Origin: Silicimonas sp.
Lineage (GTDB): Bacteria; Pseudomonadota; Alphaproteobacteria; Rhodobacterales; Rhodobacteraceae
Length of the DNA: 64,000 nt
Assembly (NCBI GenBank): GCA_022819605.1
Contig: JAJEGW010000061.1
Location: forward strand, 1 to 64,000
Direction of reading: 5' to 3'
Positions 1 through 8,628 of this stretch are shown one piece after another. The notes below the pieces were generated by a model. That model was not told the DNA's origin. It did not search any database and was given only the letters and a program-made list of their open reading frames with translations. Every line of letters begins with the position of its first letter. Within the stretch, counting starts at the first letter, position 1. The position numbers were made by a program, and so were the translations under genes.

Positions 1-126
1 CCAGGCGGCATTGCCGCGCTCCTGCAAACGTTCCCACAGGATGTCCGAGCGCCGCCAGCCGGCGGCCCGTGCCGCCCGCCATTCGGAACTGCCAGCCTTA
101 GATTCCGAGGTACGCCGCGCGAACAT
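1..126 (-). CDS. Partial ORF of unknown function at window edge
   Basis: An open frame begins with ATG at 126, inside the last codons of livF, and stays open to base 1, giving 42 residues with no stop. It is rich in Trp, Arg and Ala and includes the stretch SDILWERLQERGNAAW. I do not recognise a family. The position, overlapping the end of an ABC operon by 29 bases, fits a co-transcribed next gene. The short length leaves real doubt that it is coding. Confidence 0.35.
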   Translation of the reverse strand, partial: MFARRTSESKAGSSEWRAARAAGWRRSDILWERLQERGNAAW

Positions 127-805
127 GTTCGTTGTCGTGCAGTTCGTCTGCCGGGCCTTCCAGGGCGAGTGACCCGGTTTCGAGGACATATGCGTAATCC
201 GCAAGCTCGAGCGCCAGTTCCGCGTTCTGTTCGACGAGGATGACCGGCACGCCCTGAGCGTTGATTTCACCGATGATCATCGCAATCTCCTCGACGATCT
301 TCGGAGCGAGACCCATGGATGGCTCGTCCATCAAGAGGAGCTTCGGTCCGGCCATGAGGGCGCGGCCGATCACCAGCATCTGCTGTTCGCCTCCGGACAT
401 GGTCTTGGCCAGTTGCGTGCGCCGTTCGAGAAGCAGCGGAAATCGACCGTAGACCGCATCGAGGTCCCGCGCGACCGCTTCGCTTTCCCGACGCAGGAAC
501 GCTCCTGTCCGGAGGTTTTCCTCGACGGTCAGGTCCGGAAAAATGCGACGTCCTTCCGGCACGTGGGCGATGCCCCGGGCGACGATCTGGTCGGGATCCA
601 GGTGATCAATCCGTTCTCCGGCGAAATGGATCTCGCCTTCGCGGAGCCTTGCCAGGCCAGAAATCGCTCGCAGGGTCGTCGTCTTCCCCGCGCCGTTGCT
701 TCCGATTATGGTGACGATCCGGCCGTCCGGAACGTTGAGCGAAATGTCGCGGATCGCCGATACCTTGCCGTAGGTAACGGCCACGGCTCTCAGCTCAAGC
801 AACAT
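98..805 (-). CDS. livF: ABC transporter ATP-binding protein, LivF type
   Basis: Cytoplasmic ATPase of a branched-chain amino acid type (HAAT) importer. The 235-residue protein has Walker A GSNGAGKTTT near residue 37, the signature MSGGEQQ, Walker B LLLMDEPSMGL and a switch His in ILVEQN. These features and its place after LivG identify LivF. The ATG at 805 is preferred because MLLELRAV starts the conserved domain; a GTG at 814 is the alternative. It overlaps the end of livG (795), as expected for a coupled operon. The transported substrate cannot be read from the ATPase. Confidence 0.93.
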   Translation of the reverse strand: MLLELRAVAVTYGKVSAIRDISLNVPDGRIVTIIGSNGAGKTTTLRAISGLARLREGEIHFAGERIDHLDPDQIVARGIAHVPEGRRIFPDLTVEENLRTGAFLRRESEAVARDLDAVYGRFPLLLERRTQLAKTMSGGEQQMLVIGRALMAGPKLLLMDEPSMGLAPKIVEEIAMIIGEINAQGVPVILVEQNAELALELADYAYVLETGSLALEGPADELHDNEHVRAAYLGI

Positions 806-1565
806 GGCGCGCACCCCCGAGGTAAGCCTCGATGACGTCCGGGTGGTGACGGATTTCCTGCGGGCTGCCCTCGGCGAGAAGCCGTCCGAAACTCATGCAG
901 GTGATCCGGTCGCAGAGTCCCATGATCGCGTGCATGTCGTGCTCGACGAGGAGAATCGTGACCCCGGTGTTCCTGAGCTTGACCATCAGTTCCATCATCC
1001 GGCCGGTCTCTTCCGGGTTCATTCCCGTGAAGGGTTCGTCGAGAAGCACCACGTCGGGGCGCGCGGCCAGCGCAACCGCCATGCCAAGCGCCCGCTGATG
1101 ACCATGGGGAAGATCGCCCGCCAGCTCTTCGGCCAGTCCGGACAGGCCGAAGAAATCAAGCGCTTCCTCCGCTCGGGCGCGGGCCGCGCGGCGGTTTGCC
1201 TTGTCCACGCCTGCCATCGCCGCGAAAATGTTTGGCGGGAAACTCATGTGTGTGCCGATCAGCGCGTTTTCCAGGACCGAGAGTTCGGCGAAGAGCGTCG
1301 AGTGCTGAAAGGTCCGAACGACACCGCGCCGGGCGACTTCGTACATCCTGAGCCCGGATATCGTTTCGCCGCGCAGCCGGACCTCGCCGCCGGTCGGTTT
1401 GTAGAAACCCGATACGACGTTGAAGGTGGTCGTCTTGCCCGCGCCGTTCGGACCGATCAACCCGTGAATCGCGCCGCGCTCGACCTTGAACGAAAGGCCG
1501 TCGATCGCCGTCAGCCCTCCGAAGCGCATGGTCAGGTTGTCAATCTCGAGAACGGGCGGGGCCAT
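795..1565 (-). CDS. livG: ABC transporter ATP-binding protein, LivG type
   Basis: Second ATPase of the HAAT importer, 256 residues. Walker A is GPNGAGKTTT (about residue 37). The signature is the LivG-style LPHGHQRALG rather than LSGGQ, Walker B is VVLLDEPFTGM, and the switch His is in LLVEHDM. The C-terminal MSFGRLLAEGSPQEIR block is typical of LivG. It follows livM by 8 bases and overlaps livF. It would pair with LivF under the LivH/LivM channel. Confidence 0.94.
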   Translation of the reverse strand: MAPPVLEIDNLTMRFGGLTAIDGLSFKVERGAIHGLIGPNGAGKTTTFNVVSGFYKPTGGEVRLRGETISGLRMYEVARRGVVRTFQHSTLFAELSVLENALIGTHMSFPPNIFAAMAGVDKANRRAARARAEEALDFFGLSGLAEELAGDLPHGHQRALGMAVALAARPDVVLLDEPFTGMNPEETGRMMELMVKLRNTGVTILLVEHDMHAIMGLCDRITCMSFGRLLAEGSPQEIRHHPDVIEAYLGGARHVA

Positions 1566-1573
1566 CTGTCACG

Positions 1574-2572
1574 CTACTCCGTTGCCTCGGTTTCGCCGAC
1601 CTTCTTTTTCCTCGCGTTTCGCCAGGAAAGCGCGCCACGGACGAGGCTCTCGAGACCCTTGGGCATGAACAGCACCGACAGGATCAGGATGAGCCCGTAT
1701 ATGAGCGGCCGCATCTGCTCGAATCCCGCTTCGCGCAGGACGATCTCGTTGAGAATGGTGAGAACCACGCAGCCGAGGATCGGCCCGTAGAACGTTGCGG
1801 TTCCGCCGACGATCGTCCAGGTCAACACGAACACCATCTGCTCCACGTCAAAGCTGTTCGGATTGATGGTGCCGATGTAATGTGCCAGAAGCGCGCCCGA
1901 CAGCCCCGCGAATCCCGAGGCGAGAACAAAGGCGAGCGTGCGGTAAGCCCGTACGTTCACGCCGGACGCCTCAGCGAGCTTGTCCTGCCAGTGGACCGCG
2001 TGGAAGGTGAGGCCGACGGGTGAGCGCTCGATCCTCCACATGACCCAGAGCGACACCCCGACCACGGCTAGGGCAAAGTAGTAGTAGCTGATCGGTTCGA
2101 AGAAATCGAAGGCATAGATGCCGATGTCGAAATCCGGCATCGGATCGATCTTCTTTATGCCCTTTGGACCGCCAAATGGCTCCCGGAACCGCTTCCAGAG
2201 CAGCCGTATGATCTCTCCGGCGGCGAAGCTTCCGATCAGGAAGTAGAAGCCCTTCATGCGGAACAGCGGGAAACTGAGAGCCAGCGCGACCATTGCCGCA
2301 GTGACGGCCCCGAGAAGCATCGAGGCTGGCACGTAGATGCCGAGGCGCTTGGACAGCAGCGCCGATGCATAGGCCCCGACTCCCATGATCACCACGTGGC
2401 CGAGCGACCACTCGCCGGTGAGGGTAAGGAGCCTGTAGGACGCGACGACCAGGACGTTGATGGTCAGGAAGACCAGGATTTCCTGCTGCGAGAAGCTCAG
2501 CGCATGGGGCAGCGCGAGCAGGACTGCCCCGAATCCGAGAAGCGCCGCTAGATTTGTCACCCGACTATGCAC
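1574..2572 (-). CDS. livM: ABC transporter permease, LivM type
   Basis: Inner-membrane permease of 332 residues with many hydrophobic spans. It has the LivM family blocks TGEWSLGHVVIMGVGAYA near residue 52 and a late cytoplasmic segment with GTATFYGPILGCVVL. The lysine-rich tail (NARKKKVGE) is probably cytoplasmic. Its start overlaps the end of livH by 8 bases, so translation is likely coupled. It forms the translocation pore with LivH. Confidence 0.92.
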   Translation of the reverse strand: MHSRVTNLAALLGFGAVLLALPHALSFSQQEILVFLTINVLVVASYRLLTLTGEWSLGHVVIMGVGAYASALLSKRLGIYVPASMLLGAVTAAMVALALSFPLFRMKGFYFLIGSFAAGEIIRLLWKRFREPFGGPKGIKKIDPMPDFDIGIYAFDFFEPISYYYFALAVVGVSLWVMWRIERSPVGLTFHAVHWQDKLAEASGVNVRAYRTLAFVLASGFAGLSGALLAHYIGTINPNSFDVEQMVFVLTWTIVGGTATFYGPILGCVVLTILNEIVLREAGFEQMRPLIYGLILILSVLFMPKGLESLVRGALSWRNARKKKVGETEATE

Positions 2573-3434
2573 GATCCGTCGATCCGAACAGCCCGGTAGG
2601 CTTGACGATCAGCACGATCAGCAGCAGCAGCAGACCGACGATGTCCGCGATGACCCCGTCGAAGAAGGTTGTGACGAAGGTGTGGACGAAGGCATAGGCG
2701 ACGGCCACGATGACGGCGCCCTCGAGCGATCCGATGCCGCCGACGATGATCACGATGAAGGCGGTGACGATGACAGAATGGCCCATGTGCGGGTTGACCG
2801 AAATCAGGGGCGCGGTCAGGGCGCCTGCGACACCCGCGAGGGCCGCGCCGATGAACATCGCGATTCGAGCGGTCTGGTTGATCGAGATTCCCTGCAGTGC
2901 CGCCGCTTCCGGATCCTGGGCACTGGCCCGAAGCGCCCAGCCGAAGCGCGTCTTCTTTAGGAACGCCCAAAGGCTTGCGAGGAGGAGCACGGCAGCGAGG
3001 ATCACGGCCAGCCTGAAGACGGGAAGCCTGACCTTTTCGCTGATGACAATGACGTCCTGGGTTACGGGCGGCACATGTTCCATGCGCACGCCGAATCCCA
3101 TGGACACCAACGCCTGCAGGATCATCAGGAAGCCGATCGAGGCGACGAGCCCGCCTAGCGGATTGTCTCGGAGCGGTCGAAAGAACGCCCGTTCCATGCC
3201 GAGACCGACAATGCCGACGAAGATCATCCCGACCGCCACCGCAACCAGGTACGGGAGGTTCCAGTCCGCGTAGACCGCGACGATCGCGTATGCGCCCAGC
3301 ATGAAGAGCTCGCCATGGGCAAAGTTGATCACCCCCATGACGCCAAAAATCAGGACTAGGCCGACGGCCACGAGCGCCGTGTAGCTGGCGGCATAAAGGG
3401 CGTTCAGCCCGGTCTGCGCGAGAAGTTCAACCAT
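2565..3434 (-). CDS. livH: ABC transporter permease, LivH type
   Basis: Inner-membrane permease of 289 residues with about eight hydrophobic segments. The family block MGVINFAHGELFMLGAYA is near residue 32 and GGIGSLEGAVIVA is near residue 238. It is the first membrane gene after the substrate-binding protein gene, from which it is separated by 98 bases containing a perfect stem-loop (3465-3494). A purine-rich GCAGGACG precedes ATG 3434. It partners with LivM. Confidence 0.93.
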   Translation of the reverse strand: MVELLAQTGLNALYAASYTALVAVGLVLIFGVMGVINFAHGELFMLGAYAIVAVYADWNLPYLVAVAVGMIFVGIVGLGMERAFFRPLRDNPLGGLVASIGFLMILQALVSMGFGVRMEHVPPVTQDVIVISEKVRLPVFRLAVILAAVLLLASLWAFLKKTRFGWALRASAQDPEAAALQGISINQTARIAMFIGAALAGVAGALTAPLISVNPHMGHSVIVTAFIVIIVGGIGSLEGAVIVAVAYAFVHTFVTTFFDGVIADIVGLLLLLIVLIVKPTGLFGSTDRA

Positions 3435-3464
3435 CGTCCTGCAGCAGGTTCAGTCCGGAGTTTC

Positions 3465-3494
3465 GGGCGGTGCGCAGGGAGAAACGCACCGCCC
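3465..3494 (-). promoter_or_regulatory. Intercistronic stem-loop between SBP gene and livH
   Basis: GGGCGGTGCG (3465-3474) and CGCACCGCCC (3485-3494) form a perfect 10-bp stem with a 10-base loop. It sits between the stop of the binding-protein gene and the start of livH, with no T-run on either strand. This position is classic for hairpins that protect the upstream binding-protein mRNA or partly stop transcription, so that binding protein exceeds permease. That role is inferred. Confidence 0.6.
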
Positions 3495-3532
3495 GTGGGG
3501 ATATCGCAGAGCGATGTTGCGCGAAATCCGCC

Positions 3533-4840
3533 TTAAGCTCGCTGATCCCACATCTGCCCGTAAGCGGACATGTGCTTCTTCAGCAGCTCACCGTGCTTGG
3601 CATACCATTCGGGAATCGAGCGGAATTCCTTGATCGTCGCCTTGCCGCCCTCGATGACGACGACGGGCCAATTGCCGACGAGGGCGTTGTCGATCCCGAA
3701 CAGGTCCTCGCCCCACCAGTCCGCTTCGCCGAAGGCGTGGAGACCGGTGCCTCCCTCCTTCATCGCTGCGAGGACGGCGTCCGGTTCGGCCGAGCCTGCC
3801 TTTTCCGCACCTGCCTTCCAGAGATCCATGATCGAGGCGTACTCCCAGCTCACGGCTCCCCACTGGTCGGCTCCGTAACGAGAGGCATACTCCGCGTAAA
3901 ACTCGTTCGGCATCTGGAAGTTGATGCTCTCGTCATTCAGCGCCGGATCGTCGAAGTCCGGGAACTGGAAGATGAAACCTTCCATGAATTCCTCGGAAGT
4001 CTTGGCAACGATCTGCTGGTAGAAGTCGGCGGTGCAGGAGATGATCTGTCCCCCGTAACCCTGCTGAAAGAGCTGCTCGCAGATCGGGTGGACGTAGTCC
4101 GCGTAACAGGTGTCGAGGCAGACGATGTCCGGATTGCCGGATATCAGGCGCGTCACCACCGGTGCGAAGTCCGTGGTTGCCGGATCAAAGAGCAGGGGGT
4201 CGTCCTGCATCTCGATGCCAGCCGCCTCGAACGCAGCCAGGTAGGTCGCAACCGAGGGCAGTCCGAGAGCATCGTCTTGGGCGCACATGACCGCGGTCTT
4301 CAGTTCCGGCATGTTGTCCGCCAGCCACTCGACGCCGGTCACATTGTAGATCGGGTGCACCTCGCACGGCGCGATCAGGGTCGTCGTGTCGGGTGAGAGA
4401 TCCGATGGCAGCAGGGTCGAGAACAGCATGCCGGTCCTGTCGGCCACCGGTTGCGCACCTGGCCATGTGTCACCACCAAGCATCATGATGAACTTGACCT
4501 CGTCCTCGCGGATCAGCTTGGTCGCACCGGTCCGTGCCTTGGCCGGATCGTACTCGTTGTCGTAAGCCACGAACTCAACCGCGTGGGCCTCGCCTCCGAT
4601 GTTGATGCCTCCGGCCGCGTTGATCCATTCGCCCCAGATCAGGCAACCGTCGAGGCCAGGCTTGCCCCACGCCGCCACGGGGCCGGTCAGGGGAGCGAGA
4701 AACCCGATCTTGACCACCTTGTCGGCCGCGAACGCCGTTCTCGGCAGGACCGCCGCTGCTGCTGCGGACCCCGCTATAGCCGCACCAGAACCCAGCAGTC
4801 TGCGGCGGGTAAGGCCGTCTTTGAACATCTTGGCAACCAT
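3533..4840 (-). CDS. ABC substrate-binding protein, branched-chain amino acid/urea type, Tat-exported
   Basis: Periplasmic receptor (peripla_BP_6 fold) of the Liv-type importer, 435 residues. The N-terminus has a twin-arginine signal: TRRRLLGSG at residues 11-19, an Ala-rich hydrophobic core and an AFAAD cleavage region near residue 38. The mature part begins KVVKIGFLAPLTGPVAAWG, the usual first strand of this family. ATG 4840 is preceded by a strong AGGAGG. Ligand is uncertain: the family binds amino acids, urea, short amides and aromatic acids. Adjacency to a pyrimidine catabolic locus raises a ureido or beta-amino acid ligand as a guess only. Confidence 0.9.
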   Translation of the reverse strand: MVAKMFKDGLTRRRLLGSGAAIAGSAAAAAVLPRTAFAADKVVKIGFLAPLTGPVAAWGKPGLDGCLIWGEWINAAGGINIGGEAHAVEFVAYDNEYDPAKARTGATKLIREDEVKFIMMLGGDTWPGAQPVADRTGMLFSTLLPSDLSPDTTTLIAPCEVHPIYNVTGVEWLADNMPELKTAVMCAQDDALGLPSVATYLAAFEAAGIEMQDDPLLFDPATTDFAPVVTRLISGNPDIVCLDTCYADYVHPICEQLFQQGYGGQIISCTADFYQQIVAKTSEEFMEGFIFQFPDFDDPALNDESINFQMPNEFYAEYASRYGADQWGAVSWEYASIMDLWKAGAEKAGSAEPDAVLAAMKEGGTGLHAFGEADWWGEDLFGIDNALVGNWPVVVIEGGKATIKEFRSIPEWYAKHGELLKKHMSAYGQMWDQRA

Positions 4841-5048
4841 CTTGTTTCCTCCTAGTTCTTTGACTTGTCAGCCGTGTCGGCTTCGTGCCTTGCGAGAATC
4901 GTCATGTCATGTCTTCATTGCCTGCCTAACCACATCTATACCAAATCATTCATTCCGAATGGCATTCTCCAGAAGCGTAGACATAATCTGCGCCAATTTC
5001 AAGCAAAGTTAATCCAATGTGATAGAAAAGGTTTAATCGTGGATCAGA

Positions 5049-5072
5049 ATTGGTCAAATCGACTTGTCCAAT
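5049..5072. promoter_or_regulatory. Inverted RutR-like half sites upstream of the Liv operon
   Basis: ATTGGTCAA (5049-5057) and TTGTCCAAT (5064-5072) are near-perfect inverted copies, each close to half of the RutR operator TTGACCA-nn-TGGTCAA but arranged back to back. They lie about 210 bases upstream of the SBP start. Control of the Liv operon by the RutR homologue is speculative. Confidence 0.25.
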
Positions 5073-5260
5073 TTTGGCTGCGGCATCACAACATGCCGTG
5101 TCAGCGAACGTTCGACGGGATCGCCCTCGCGGGCGTTGCGGCAAGGTCATGACCGCAGGATTTGGTCCGGATCCCAAGGGCTAAGAGCGAATTCTCGGTT
5201 GGGGACGGCTGCTCGGCCTGCAGGCCCGGCGCTTCCCGCGCGCACCTCGACGAGGTCGCG

Positions 5261-5380
5261 TTACAGCGCGGGCTCAAGTTCCGGGCCAAGACCAGGGAGC
5301 CTGTCAAAGTATGTCGCCCCGTGCCGCCTCCAGTTCCACCGAAACACGAACTCGTCCCGGTGATTCTGGAAGTGCATCCC
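5261..5380 (-). pseudogene. Remnant of IS1595 (ISXO2-like) transposase C-terminus
   Basis: The minus-strand frame contains DEFVFRWNWRRH followed by a Phe-Asp-Arg-Leu block. It closely resembles the C-terminal DEFVFRWNRRRH...FDxLLG signature of ISXO2-like transposases of the IS1595 family. Only about 40 residues are recognisable and no catalytic domain or inverted repeats are seen, so this is a decayed fragment. Confidence 0.5.
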
Positions 5381-5628
5381 CGGCAGGTCGTGGATCCGGA
5401 GTGCGTCCGGCAAGCGGAAATTTCCCGCCGCGCAGCGGTCCATTCCGCCTGTTTCTGCCCGCGTGTTCCCAAGGTCGGAACATGATCCCAAGGCGCATGT
5501 CAGCACATCAAGGGCAGTTGCCAATGCACTCACCCTAGATCGGGGCCGTTCCAAGGCACCGCCTTGTCGAGAAGGCGGCCCCCGCTTTCGCGGAGGCCAG
5601 TTCACTTATGGCAATGAACCGATACGCG

Positions 5629-6618
5629 TCAGTTCAGTGCGGCATCCGTGATCACGTGCGTCCAGGCCGAGTCACCCGGATCGGCCGTGATCACCGGATC
5701 CGAACCGCCCGCAAGAAGCGTGTCGACCGTGCGCTGGAAATCGGCGGGAACTAGAGAGCCGTTGGAGCCGGCCGTCAGCTTGGCGATTTCCCCCATCATG
5801 CGCTTCTGGTGCTTTTCGGTCTGGGCGCCCGTCTCGTCATACTCCAGCACGATCAGGGCGGCCTCATCCGGGTTGTCTTCGGCGTATTTCCAGCCCTTCA
5901 TCGAAGCGCGGACGAAACGCACGAGCTTGTCGACCTCGCCCGGGTCGCTCAGCTTGTCTTCCTTGACGTATAGGCCATCTTCCAGCGTCGCCACGCCCTG
6001 GTCCTCGTACTTGAAGACCACCAGGTCGTCGGCGCTCAACCCCGCATCGATGACCTGCCAGTACTCGTTGTAGGTCATGGTCGAGATGCAGGCCGCCTGA
6101 CCCTGAAGGATCGGGTCGACATTGAAGCCCTGCTTGAGGACCTCGACGCCGTCCGAGCCGCCCTCGGTCGGAATGCCAAGCTGGCTCATCCAGCTCAGGA
6201 ACGGAAACTCGTTGCCGAAGAACCAGACGCCCAGGGTCTTGCCCTTGAAATCGTCCGTCGTGGCCACGCCCGCATCCTTGCGGCAGGTCAGCATCATGCC
6301 AGAGGACTTGAATGGCTGCGCGATGTTGACAAGCGGCAGGCCCTTTTCGCGTGCGGCAAGTGCCGCCGGCATCCACTCGACGGTCACGTCCGCCCCGCCG
6401 CCGGCAATCACCTGGGTCGGCGCGATGTCCGGCCCGCCGGGCTTGATCGTGACGTTCAGGCCTTCCTCCTTGTAGTAGCCGTTTTGAAGCGCCACGTAGT
6501 AGCCTGCAAACTGCGCTTGCGTCACCCACTTGAGCTGCAGCGTCAGGTCGTCGAGAGCAAAGGTCTGCGTCCCGACCAACGCCAGCGCCATCGCGCCGGC
6601 AAATACTCGTTTCTTCAT
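5629..6618 (-). CDS. NMT1/THI5-like ABC substrate-binding protein, putative pyrimidine importer
   Basis: Periplasmic receptor of 329 residues. MKKRVFAGAMALALVGTQTFA is a Sec signal peptide, and the mature start LQLKWVTQAQFAGYYVALQNG is the hallmark of the NMT1/THI5-like (ThiY) family. The frame is open far upstream, but ATG 6618 is chosen because a GAGAGGAGA ribosome site precedes it and the signal peptide starts there. It is the last gene of a set with two permeases and an ATPase. Position beside dihydropyrimidinase and preTA suggests the ligand is a pyrimidine base or related ring compound; this is inferred from context. Confidence 0.88.
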   Translation of the reverse strand: MKKRVFAGAMALALVGTQTFALDDLTLQLKWVTQAQFAGYYVALQNGYYKEEGLNVTIKPGGPDIAPTQVIAGGGADVTVEWMPAALAAREKGLPLVNIAQPFKSSGMMLTCRKDAGVATTDDFKGKTLGVWFFGNEFPFLSWMSQLGIPTEGGSDGVEVLKQGFNVDPILQGQAACISTMTYNEYWQVIDAGLSADDLVVFKYEDQGVATLEDGLYVKEDKLSDPGEVDKLVRFVRASMKGWKYAEDNPDEAALIVLEYDETGAQTEKHQKRMMGEIAKLTAGSNGSLVPADFQRTVDTLLAGGSDPVITADPGDSAWTHVITDAALN

Positions 6619-6644
6619 GGCTTCTCTCCTCTCAGCCGTTGTTG

Positions 6645-7487
6645 TCATCGTTGCGATGGGTGCCAGAAAGTCACCCAACGTTCCACGAGCGTGACCGCTC
6701 CGTAGAACAGGGTTCCGGCCAATGCGGCCACCGCTATCTCGGACCAAACCATGGCCAGCTCCAACGTGCCGACCGAAGTGGAGATCCGAAATCCCATTCC
6801 CCGCGTGGGCGAACCGAAATACTCGGCGACGATTGCGCCGATCAAGGCGAGCGTCGTCGCGATCTTGAGACCGTTGAACACGAACGGCATGGCCGCCGGC
6901 AACCGCAGCTTCAGAAGCGTCTGCCAGTAGCTCGCCGAGTAGGTTCGCATCAGGTCGCGTTGCATTGCCGCCGTGTCCGCAAGTCCCTGCACGGTGTTCA
7001 CGAGAATCGGAAAGAACACCATGACGACCACCACCGCGGCCTTGGACTGCCAATCGAAGCCGAACCAGTTGACCAGGATCGGCGCGATTCCCACGATGGG
7101 CAGGGCAGCCACGAAATTGCCGATCGGAAGCAGTCCGCGCCGCAGGTACGGCGAGCGATCGATTGCGAGCGCGACCGCGAAGGCTGCGAGACAACCGATC
7201 ACGTAACCGGAAATCGCGCCCTTCAGCGCCGTTTGACGAAAGTCGATCCAGAGCGTGCCGGTCTCGGCGGCAAACGTCTCGGCAATGACCGTCGGCGCAG
7301 GCAGGATCACCTGCGACACGTCCAGACCGCGCACCACGAGTTCCCAGATCGCCAGCACGGACAGGCCGAACACCACCGGCACCGCGACCCGACCTGCGTA
7401 GGAAGCCGCCAGCGACGATCCCGCGATGCGCATGTTCAGCCACCACGCAGCCATCCAAAGCACGAGTGCCGCGAGCACAAGCGTCAT
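6645..7487 (-). CDS. ABC transporter permease, NitT/TauT type
   Basis: Inner-membrane permease of about 280 residues (BPD_transp_1). After the start MTLVLAALVLWMAAWW come hydrophobic spans and the EAA-type loop SASYWQTLLKLRLPAAMPF, which contacts the ATPase. The open frame reaches a GTG at 7547, but the ATG at 7487 starts a natural first membrane helix. It is the second permease of the locus; with the one at 7687-8553 it could form a heterodimer, unlike many NitT/TauT systems that use one permease. Confidence 0.88.
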   Translation of the reverse strand: MTLVLAALVLWMAAWWLNMRIAGSSLAASYAGRVAVPVVFGLSVLAIWELVVRGLDVSQVILPAPTVIAETFAAETGTLWIDFRQTALKGAISGYVIGCLAAFAVALAIDRSPYLRRGLLPIGNFVAALPIVGIAPILVNWFGFDWQSKAAVVVVMVFFPILVNTVQGLADTAAMQRDLMRTYSASYWQTLLKLRLPAAMPFVFNGLKIATTLALIGAIVAEYFGSPTRGMGFRISTSVGTLELAMVWSEIAVAALAGTLFYGAVTLVERWVTFWHPSQR

Positions 7488-7686
7488 GACCAGACCTCCG
7501 CAGAAACGCGGGGGGCGGCACCTCCATCCACGCCTCGCGACATGCACCGTGTCTTTCGGCGCTTTGATGAAGTCCCGCTGGGCGGATCCGACACAGCCCT
7601 GATCGAGGCAGTTGCAGTTTGCGCCAAATTGCCCCGCGACAGGGTCGGCAAGGCTGCGAATTCCGGTGTCATGGACGGCGCACGAA

Positions 7687-8553
7687 TCATCTCGCGTATC
7701 CCATGCGTTGAAGGGCCAGCGACTGCAGCACCGCGACGATGCTCACAAGAGCGCCCGCGAGGCAGGCCGCCGCGATAAGGGCGGACCAGATCATGAGCGG
7801 GTTGCCGAACTGATCGCCGATCAGGATGCGCGCGCCGAGTCCCTGGATCGCGCCGGTGGGCAATTCGCCCACGATCGTGCCAACCAAGGCCGCCGCGATC
7901 CCGACCTTGAGCGACGTGAAGAGATAGGGGACCGAAGCAGGCAGCCGCAGCTTCCAGAATGTCTGTCCGGCACTCGCGGAGTAGGTCTTCATCAGGTCGA
8001 TCTGCATCGGTCCGGGCGACCTAAGCCCCTTGACCATGCTTACCAGCACCGGGAAGAAACAGAGGTATGCCGAGATGATCGCCTTCGGCACCGTGCGGCC
8101 CTCCACACCCAAGGTCGCCAGCACGACGATGATCATCGGAGCGATCGCGACGATCGGGATCGTCTGGCTGATGATGGCCCAAGGCATCAGGCTCATGTTC
8201 GCGGTTCTCGAATACACGATCGAAACCGCCATCCCGATGCCGACCACCGTGCCAAGAGCGAACCCCCAAAGCGTTGACTGCAACGTGATCCAGCCGTGGA
8301 AGACCAGCGAGCGTTTCGACGTGACCTTGGTGTCGAGCACGGTCTTCTTCAGTTCCGCGGCAACCTGGTGCGGTGCCGGCAAGCGCGGGCGGTCCTGATC
8401 CATCGTGTCTGCGACCAGGTCCAAGAAGGTCAGCTCCTGGCCCGCGCGTTCTGCCTGGGAGACTGCCCAGCCGGCGTTCATCGGCACCACCGCCACGTAC
8501 CAAATCGCAAGAATCGCGGTGAGCACCGCCAGGATCGGCAGGATCCGGTTCAT
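7687..8553 (-). CDS. ABC transporter permease, NitT/TauT type
   Basis: Inner-membrane permease of 288 residues. An N-terminal anchor (LPILAVLTAILAIWYVAVV) is followed by a periplasmic stretch and a BPD_transp_1 domain, with the EAA loop SASAGQTFWKLRLPASVPYLF near residue 187. It lies between the ATPase gene (8629) and the other permease, with a 199-base gap after it in which I see nothing clear. The two permeases share the SAS-x-x-QT-x-x-KLRLPA loop, so they probably arose by duplication. Confidence 0.9.
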   Translation of the reverse strand: MNRILPILAVLTAILAIWYVAVVPMNAGWAVSQAERAGQELTFLDLVADTMDQDRPRLPAPHQVAAELKKTVLDTKVTSKRSLVFHGWITLQSTLWGFALGTVVGIGMAVSIVYSRTANMSLMPWAIISQTIPIVAIAPMIIVVLATLGVEGRTVPKAIISAYLCFFPVLVSMVKGLRSPGPMQIDLMKTYSASAGQTFWKLRLPASVPYLFTSLKVGIAAALVGTIVGELPTGAIQGLGARILIGDQFGNPLMIWSALIAAACLAGALVSIVAVLQSLALQRMGYAR

Positions 8554-8628
8554 GCACCGCCCTCCCCGGCAACGGCTTTGCCGCGCGACCGCGATGGCGG
8601 CAGCTTAACGAAGCCATGCACGAACAGT

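Larger units (their letters stand above)
4841..5628. other. Intergenic region, SBP promoter side plus IS debris
   Basis: No intact gene is seen in these 788 bases. The part next to the SBP gene (about 4900-5080) is AT-rich and is the likely promoter region of the Liv operon. It contains an inverted pair of RutR-like half sites (5049-5072). The remainder holds a decayed transposase tail (5261-5380) and a 7-bp stem hairpin, CCGCCTT/AAGGCGG, at 5559-5578, which could end the operon that stops at 5629 but lacks a T-run. Confidence 0.5.

Noticed and set aside
6619..7527. N-terminal extension of the NMT1-like SBP frame (632 codons)
   Set aside because: The upstream part overlaps the permease gene in another frame and is Arg/Gly-rich. 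Signal peptide and ribosome site place the start at 6618.
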